Positions 59,769 through 64,000 of a DNA stretch of 64,000 nt are shown here, in pieces. A model generated the notes under the pieces. It made no database searches. It had not been told where the DNA came from and saw only the letters and a list, made by a program, of their open reading frames with translations. The stretch spans positions 1,830,501-1,894,500 of the forward strand of contig NZ_CP095732.1 in assembly GCF_020447305.1 (NCBI RefSeq), written 5' to 3'. The position numbers were made by a program, and so were the translations under genes. The first letter of the stretch is position 1, and each line of letters opens with the position of its first letter. Origin of the DNA: Abyssibius alkaniclasticus. GTDB taxonomy: Bacteria > Pseudomonadota > Alphaproteobacteria > Rhodobacterales > Rhodobacteraceae.

Positions 59769-60781
59769 GCGCACGCGCCGCCATTTTTGCCCCCGCTGGC
59801 ACCCGGCTAAGCGCAGATGAGGCGCGGTTTTTTGCGCAGGCAGAACCCTGGGGGTTCATCCTGTTTGCCCGCAATGTCGATAACCCCGACCAGTTGCGCC
59901 GCCTGACCGGCGATTTGCGCAAATCCGTGGGCCGCGATGCCCCGGTGCTGATCGATCAGGAAGGCGGGCGCGTGGCGCGGATGCGCAGCCCGCATTGGCA
60001 GGAATGGCTGGCCCCGCTCGACCTTGTGGCCGGTTTGCCCGACCCGGCTGCGCAGGCGCGCGCCATCACTTCGCGCTACCGGGTGATTGCAAGCGAGCTG
60101 CGCCGCGTCGGGATCGATGCGAATTGCGCACCCGTGCTGGATATCGCCACTGCGCAGACCCATCCGTTTTTGCGCAACCGTTGCCTGGGGGAGAGCGCCG
60201 TGCAGGTGGTGCGAAACGGGCGCGCGGCGGCTGATGCGCTGCTGGCGGGCGGTGTGTTGCCGATTGTCAAACACGCGCCGGGCCACGGCCGCGCCACGCA
60301 AGACAGCCACAAAGACCTTGCGCGCAGCGATGCCCCGCTTGCCGTTCTGCAGGCAGAAGATTTCGCGCCTTTCGCCGCGCTGGCGGATATGCCGCTGGCC
60401 ATGACCGGGCATATTCTGTTTCCAGCACTCGATGCCGAAAACTGCGCCACATTCTCGCCCGTCATCCTGCGCTATCTGCGCCAGACGCTCGGCTTTGGCG
60501 GGCTGCTCATCTCGGACGATCTGTCGATGGAGGCGCTTCAAGGCGACATCGGCAGCCGGGCGGCCCGCGCGCTTGCCGCGGGTTGCGATATCGTGCTGCA
60601 CTGCAATGGCCGGCTTGACGAAATGGCCATCATTGCCGCCATAGCCCCCGCGCTAGAAGGCGCCGCAGCACAGCGCGCCGCGCGCGCATTGGCGATGCGG
60701 CGCACACCCGAACCTTGCGACCTGCCAGCCATGCTTGCCGAGGCGCATCGCTTTGAACATGAGGTGCCCCATGCCCGATGA
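59765..60781 (+). CDS. nagZ: beta-N-acetylhexosaminidase NagZ (glycoside hydrolase family 3)
   Basis: This 338-residue cytoplasmic enzyme of peptidoglycan recycling matches NagZ in FILFARNVDNPDQLRRLTGD, VLIDQEGGRVARMR, and the catalytic loop VKHAPGHGRATQDSHKDLAR (His/Asp general acid). GGLLISDDLSMEALQGD carries the Asp nucleophile. It removes GlcNAc from 1,6-anhydro-MurNAc peptides. The start at 59765 overlaps the SPOR stop and the end overlaps scpA by 11 bases. Confidence 0.93.
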   Translation: MSARAAIFAPAGTRLSADEARFFAQAEPWGFILFARNVDNPDQLRRLTGDLRKSVGRDAPVLIDQEGGRVARMRSPHWQEWLAPLDLVAGLPDPAAQARAITSRYRVIASELRRVGIDANCAPVLDIATAQTHPFLRNRCLGESAVQVVRNGRAAADALLAGGVLPIVKHAPGHGRATQDSHKDLARSDAPLAVLQAEDFAPFAALADMPLAMTGHILFPALDAENCATFSPVILRYLRQTLGFGGLLISDDLSMEALQGDIGSRAARALAAGCDIVLHCNGRLDEMAIIAAIAPALEGAAAQRAARALAMRRTPEPCDLPAMLAEAHRFEHEVPHAR

Positions 60782-61547
60782 TTTCGCCCCCGACAGCCTT
60801 GATGAACGTATCGCCGCCGAGGCGCTTGTTGTCGATGTCAACGGGTTTGAAGGCCCGCTCGATCTCCTGCTGACGCTTTCGCGCACGCAAAAGGTCGATC
60901 TGCGGCAGGTGTCTATCCTGAAACTGGCCGAGCAATATCTGGCCTTTGTCGAGGAAGCCAAGCGGTTGCGAATTGAACTTGCCGCCGATTATCTGGTCAT
61001 GGCGGCCTGGCTTGCGTTCCTGAAATCGCGCCTGCTGTTGCCGCCCGAGCCGGGCGAGGAGGGGCCAAGCGGCGAGGAACTGGCCGCGCATCTGGCCTTC
61101 CAGCTCGAACGGCTGGAGGCGATGCGCCGCGCCGCTGCCCGGCTTATGGCGCGCGACCAGTTGGGCCGCGATTTCTTTGCGCGTGGCGATACGCAAATGG
61201 TCGAGCGCAAGAAGGTCGTTAAATATACCGCCACCGTGCTGGACCTGATGCAGGCCTATGCGCGCGTTAAAACCCGCGATGATTTTGAGCCGCTGCACCT
61301 GAAACGCAGCGCGGTTTACACGATGGAACAGGCGTTGGAGCGGATGCGCGGGCTGATCGGCCATGCGCTGGATTGGGGCGATCTGCGCCAGTTCCTGCCC
61401 GAAGCCTGGCGGCTGGACCCCAAGAAACGCCGCAGTGCCACCGCCGCCACCTTTGCCGCGGCACTTGAGCTTGCCAAGGACGGCAAGGTCGAACTGCGTC
61501 AGGCGGGCATGTTTGAACCCATCCATTTGCGCCGCAGGGAAGTCTGA
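60771..61547 (+). CDS. scpA: segregation and condensation protein A
   Basis: This 258-residue kleisin has the diagnostic N-terminus NGFEGPLDLLLTLSRTQKVD, then LKLAEQYLAFVEEAKRLRIE, ELAADYLVMAAWLAFLKSRL, LLPPEPGEEGP. The winged-helix C-terminus (VVKYTATVLDLMQAYARVKT, and later DLRQFLPEAWRLDPKKRRS) binds SMC. The start at 60771 (MPDDFAPDSLDERI) fits; upstream ATGs lie inside nagZ. It forms the condensin complex with ScpB and Smc. Confidence 0.93.
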   Translation: MPDDFAPDSLDERIAAEALVVDVNGFEGPLDLLLTLSRTQKVDLRQVSILKLAEQYLAFVEEAKRLRIELAADYLVMAAWLAFLKSRLLLPPEPGEEGPSGEELAAHLAFQLERLEAMRRAAARLMARDQLGRDFFARGDTQMVERKKVVKYTATVLDLMQAYARVKTRDDFEPLHLKRSAVYTMEQALERMRGLIGHALDWGDLRQFLPEAWRLDPKKRRSATAATFAAALELAKDGKVELRQAGMFEPIHLRRREV

Positions 61548-62170
61548 TGGGCGAAGATGTGCAAAGCCTATTCGAGGCCCCGCCGCTGCCGGAACAAGAG
61601 CGCATGGTCGAGGCGATTCTCTTTGCCAGCGCCGCGCCGCTAAGCCTTGCGACGCTCAACACCCGCCTGCCGCATGGCTGTGATGCCGCCGAGGCGATTG
61701 CGCATCTGAAAAAACGCTATGTCGGGCGGGGTGTGCAGCTTGTGCGCGTGAACGATGCCTATGCGTTTCGCACCGCCCCCGACCTTGGTTTTCTGATGAC
61801 CAAGGAACAGATCGAACATCGCAAATTGTCGCGCGCCGCCATCGAGACCCTGGCGATCATCGCCTATCATCAGCCCGTCACCCGTGCGGAAATTGAAGAA
61901 ATTCGCGGGGTTTCGGTATCACGCGGCACGATTGATCTGCTGATCGAGCTTGATTGGGTGAAGATCGGCCGCCGCAAGATGACGCCGGGCCGCCCTGTCA
62001 CCTTCACCGTCACCCAAACTTTCCTTGACCATTTCGGCCTGGAGACCCCGCGCGATTTGCCGGGCGTGAAAGAGCTGCGCGAAAGCGGAATGCTCGACAA
62101 CCGCCCACCCCCCGGCAAGGGCGAGGATGAGGGCGAGGCCGATGCCGATACCGATGATTTTTTCGACTAG
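61547..62170 (+). CDS. scpB: segregation and condensation protein B
   Basis: This 207-residue double winged-helix protein matches ScpB in ERMVEAILFASAAPLSLATL, YAFRTAPDLGFLM, LSRAAIETLAIIAYHQPVTR, EIEEIRGVSVSRGTIDLLIE and RPVTFTVTQTFLDHFGLE. Its ATG shares the last base of the scpA stop (TGATG). An acidic tail (GEDEGEADADTDDFFD) is typical for the group. It is convergent with the dCTP deaminase gene, four bases away. Confidence 0.94.
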   Translation: MGEDVQSLFEAPPLPEQERMVEAILFASAAPLSLATLNTRLPHGCDAAEAIAHLKKRYVGRGVQLVRVNDAYAFRTAPDLGFLMTKEQIEHRKLSRAAIETLAIIAYHQPVTRAEIEEIRGVSVSRGTIDLLIELDWVKIGRRKMTPGRPVTFTVTQTFLDHFGLETPRDLPGVKELRESGMLDNRPPPGKGEDEGEADADTDDFFD

Positions 62171-62173
62171 CCC

Positions 62174-63277
62174 CTAGGTGCTTTTGAAATGCTTGGCCAG
62201 CTTCAGCCCCTGGCCCTGATAGTTGGATTTCAGATCGGCACCATAAAGGATATCGGGCGTTTCGGCCATATTCTCATAAACCAGCCGCCCGACAATCTGC
62301 CCGTGCTCCAGCGCGAAGGGTGCCTCGTGGCAGCGCACTTCCAGCACGCCGCGCGCGCCTTTGCCACCGGCGGCGGCATGGCCGAATCCGGGGTCGAAAA
62401 ACCCCGCATAATGCACCCGGAACTCGCCCACCATCGCCACATAGGGGGCCATTTCGGCGGCATATCGCGGCGGGATATGCACCGCCTCGCGGCTGACGAG
62501 AATGTAGAACGCGCCGGGGTCGAGGATGATGCGGCCCTGTTCGCTATGCACCTCGTCCCAAAACGCGGCCACGGGGTAATGGTTGAGTTTTTCAAGGTCG
62601 ATCAGCCCGGTATGGGGGCGCGCGCGCCAGCCGACATGGCGGGTTTTGGCGGGCGCAAGATCGACCGAAAAGCCAAGCCCCTGGTCGATATGCGCTTCGC
62701 CATCGACCAGCAGGTCGCGCGCATTCAGGTCGCGCAGCGCATCGTCATTCAGCAGCACCTGCCCGTGGCGAAAGCGGATCTGGTTCAACCGCACACCGGG
62801 GCGGGCAAGCACCGAAAACGAGCGCGGCGAGATTTCGGCGTAAAGCGGGCCGGTATAGCCAGCATCGACACGGTCAAATTCGGTGCCATTATCGGCAATC
62901 AGGCGGGTGAACAGGTCAAGCCGCCCGGTGCTTGATTTGGCATTGGCCACGGCGGTCACATCGGTTGGCAGCGCCAGGCGCTCTTGCAATTCCACAACAT
63001 AGACACAGCCCTTTTCCAGCACCGCGCCTTGGCTCAGGTCCAGCGCGTGCATCGAAAAATCGGCCAGCCTGTCGGCCACGCTGTTGCCCGCACCCGGCAG
63101 GAACGAGGCGCGCACCCGCCAGGCCCGCGCCCCAAGCCGCAGGTCTATCGAGGCGGGCTGGATCTGGGCGTCGGGGATGGGGGCACTGGCGGAAATCATG
63201 CCACCCGCGATCATCTTGCGCAGCACCTGGCTGGGCAGCACACCCTTGTTCGGGCACATCTCGGTAATTGTGTTCAT
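62174..63277 (-). CDS. dcd: 2'-deoxycytidine 5'-triphosphate deaminase, two-domain form
   Basis: This 367-residue protein is made of two dUTPase/Dcd-like halves. IQPASIDLRLGARAWRV and AKSSTGRLDLFTRLI with DAGYTGPLYAEISP lie in the first half, and RIILDPGAFYILVSREAVHI, RVHYAGFFDPGFG and VRCHEAPFALEHGQIVGRLV in the second. Single-domain Dcd is about 190 residues; the duplicated form is common in alphaproteobacteria. It makes dUTP for thymidylate synthesis. ATG 63277 is preferred to 63280 for spacing from AGGGGG. Confidence 0.88.
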   Translation of the reverse strand: MNTITEMCPNKGVLPSQVLRKMIAGGMISASAPIPDAQIQPASIDLRLGARAWRVRASFLPGAGNSVADRLADFSMHALDLSQGAVLEKGCVYVVELQERLALPTDVTAVANAKSSTGRLDLFTRLIADNGTEFDRVDAGYTGPLYAEISPRSFSVLARPGVRLNQIRFRHGQVLLNDDALRDLNARDLLVDGEAHIDQGLGFSVDLAPAKTRHVGWRARPHTGLIDLEKLNHYPVAAFWDEVHSEQGRIILDPGAFYILVSREAVHIPPRYAAEMAPYVAMVGEFRVHYAGFFDPGFGHAAAGGKGARGVLEVRCHEAPFALEHGQIVGRLVYENMAETPDILYGADLKSNYQGQGLKLAKHFKST

Positions 63278-63293
63278 CATACCCCCTGATAGC

Positions 63294-63324
63294 AAAAAAC
63301 GCCGACCAATGGTCAGCGTTTTTT
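63294..63324 (-). terminator. intrinsic terminator after tRNA-Pro
   Basis: On the minus strand CGCTGACC, loop ATT and GGTCGGCG form an 8-bp stem (one G-U) flanked by six A and six T, so U6 follows the hairpin. It lies directly after the tRNA 3' end and before the deaminase gene. The stem has one mismatch on the plus strand, so it is oriented for minus-strand transcripts. Confidence 0.82.
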
Positions 63325-63327
63325 AGC

Positions 63328-63404
63328 TGGTCGGGCTAGCAGGATTCGAACCTACGACCTTCCGTCCCCCAGACGGACGCGCTACCAGACTGCGCTATAG
63401 CCCG
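63328..63404 (-). tRNA. tRNA-Pro (anticodon GGG)
   Basis: The 77-base minus-strand cloverleaf has acceptor arms CGGGCTA / TAGCCCG with discriminator A and an encoded CCA. The D-arm is GCGCAGTCTGGTAGCGC. The anticodon stem TCCGT / ACGGA carries loop CTGGGGG, giving anticodon GGG. The T-arm is GTAGG TTCGAAT CCTGC. All stems pair. A terminator follows. Confidence 0.96.
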
Positions 63405-63465
63405 ACGCGGCTGTTATAGTCATCTTCTTGGGCGGGGCAAGGGGCAAAAGCGCGCAAACCGGCGC

Positions 63466-63969
63466 TTAAAGCGAATCAATATCCCGATCGGCGGCAGCGG
63501 CCACGCGGTCGCGCAGGTTTGACAATTGCCGATGGATTTCGCGCAATGAGAGAGCGGGCGCGGTGGCCTTTTCGGCCGGCACCGGCGGGGCCTTTGGGGT
63601 TTTGGCCGGAGCCGGATCGGGGGCCGGTTCGGGGGCCGAAACAGGCGCAGGGGCAGAAGCGGCGGCGGCAGGCGCAGGTTTCGCCGCGGCTTCGGCCTCG
63701 GCTGCGCCAAGCTCGACGACATGGCGAATGCCGCGTTCGCGCAACAGTTTTTGCGCGCCCCGAATGGTCAGCCCGTCGCCATGCAGCAGGCGCTGCAAGC
63801 CGCGCAGCAGGCGCACATCATCGGGGCGATAATAGCGCCGCCCGCCGCCGCGCTTGACCGGACTGATCTGGTGAAACTTGGTTTCCCAAAAGCGCAAAAC
63901 ATGCGCTGGAACGCCTAAATCCTCCGCGACCTCGCTGATTGTGCGGAAAGCATCGGGCGATTTTTCCAT
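63466..63969 (-). CDS. MerR-type DNA-binding regulator
   Basis: This 167-residue protein has an N-terminal MerR winged helix ([60 protein letters not shown]) with no metal-binding cysteines. A long Ala/Pro linker (residues about 95-140) leads to a short helical end ([20 protein letters not shown]). It resembles the heat-shock/MlrA-like MerR proteins found next to ihfA in Rhodobacteraceae. It probably does not respond to metals. It is unrelated to the metal cluster 50 kb away. Confidence 0.85.
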   Translation of the reverse strand: MEKSPDAFRTISEVAEDLGVPAHVLRFWETKFHQISPVKRGGGRRYYRPDDVRLLRGLQRLLHGDGLTIRGAQKLLRERGIRHVVELGAAEAEAAAKPAPAAAASAPAPVSAPEPAPDPAPAKTPKAPPVPAEKATAPALSLREIHRQLSNLRDRVAAAADRDIDSL

Positions 63970-63978
63970 TGCCCGGCC

Positions 63979-64000
63979 TTAAGACTTCTTGCCGGAATCA
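63979..64000 (-). CDS. 3' end of an upstream gene (possibly ihfA)
   Basis: Minus-strand codons up to the window edge read ...Asp-Ser-Gly-Lys-Lys-Ser-stop (TAA at 63981-63979), nine bases before the MerR start. A short spacing and polar, basic tail suit the end of a gene in the same operon. ihfA is commonly found here in the group, but seven codons cannot prove it. Confidence 0.3.

Noticed and set aside
63466-63969. Metal-responsive MerR (CueR-like) regulator for the metal island
   Set aside because: It has no metal-binding cysteines, it is 45-60 kb from the island, and its context (tRNA-Pro, probable ihfA) is housekeeping.
1-64000. CRISPR arrays, insertion sequences, prophage or integrase genes
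   Set aside because: No regularly spaced repeats, transposase or integrase motifs, or phage structural genes were seen on either strand.

Overview
The window is GC-rich, densely coded and fully bacterial. Gene content and order point to an alphaproteobacterium of the Rhodobacterales (Rhodobacteraceae/Roseobacter type). The indicators are a soxBDAG sarcosine oxidase operon, a one-cysteine DksA, a DUF2927 lipoprotein, an nusB-ribH-ribBA-ribE block, KpsC/KpsS capsule genes, a ccmI-ruvX-DUF1289 string, and a MerR-like gene next to tRNA-Pro. No insertion sequence, CRISPR array, prophage or plasmid replication gene was seen.

Region 1 (1-10.5 kb, mostly + strand) is an accessory island for metal handling and low-oxygen respiration. 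It holds the 3' end of a DUF3141 gene, a small His-rich membrane protein, a FabI paralogue and a CBS-domain protein. These are followed by a Cys-rich mini-protein, an exported Met-rich EF-hand protein, a DUF5676 membrane protein, two c-type cytochromes, a Cu(+)-type P1B ATPase (copA) with two N-terminal heavy-metal-binding domains, a short periplasmic-binding-like protein, an APC permease and a ferric-reductase-like haem membrane protein.

Region 2 (10.5-19.8 kb, - strand) holds a K+-channel-like protein and then an eight-gene operon, nuoA-[fusion]-nuoH-J-K-L-M-N, most of it translationally coupled by ATGA overlaps. It resembles the membrane arm of respiratory complex I but has no NADH-input or Fe-S genes (C, E, F, G, I). 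In place of NuoB and NuoD there is one 612-residue protein: a degenerate NuoB-like domain, two heavy-metal-binding domains of the same kind as in CopA, and a degenerate NuoD/[NiFe]-hydrogenase-large-subunit-like domain. Fe-S and Ni ligands are missing, and the quinone-chamber residues of NuoH and NuoA are replaced, while most proton-channel residues remain. This is the strongest candidate here for an undescribed system: a complex I-like ion-translocating machine coupled to metal rather than to NADH/quinone chemistry.

Region 3 (19.8-22.9 kb, + strand) is a decaying stretch. It has an ethylbenzene-dehydrogenase-type haem-binding protein with no clean start, a DUF2231 membrane protein with an in-frame TGA inside its signal peptide, and a 5' fragment of an RquA-like methyltransferase fused out of frame to a 3' fragment of an EF-hand gene.

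Region 4 (22.9-49 kb) is mostly core: dusA, a TSUP exporter, DUF1289/ruvX/ccmI, soxBDAG interrupted by a small opposite-strand gene, a polar amino-acid ABC transporter without its ATPase, an RlmI-like methyltransferase, PIN, M48, DedA, a VWA/MoxR pair separated by a DUF2927 lipoprotein and two tandem GNATs, dksA, an FAD monooxygenase, a sulfotransferase-like gene, and the nusB/riboflavin block.

Region 5 (49-64 kb) holds capsule genes kpsS, kpsD/wza-like and kpsC, then xth, a second sulfotransferase-like gene, erpA, dgt, argS, a SPOR protein, nagZ, scpA, scpB, a two-domain dCTP deaminase, a terminator, tRNA-Pro(GGG), a MerR-like regulator and the last codons of another gene. Coordinates of recognised genes are firm. 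Several starts were moved inward on the basis of Shine-Dalgarno spacing, stop/start overlaps and family N-termini.
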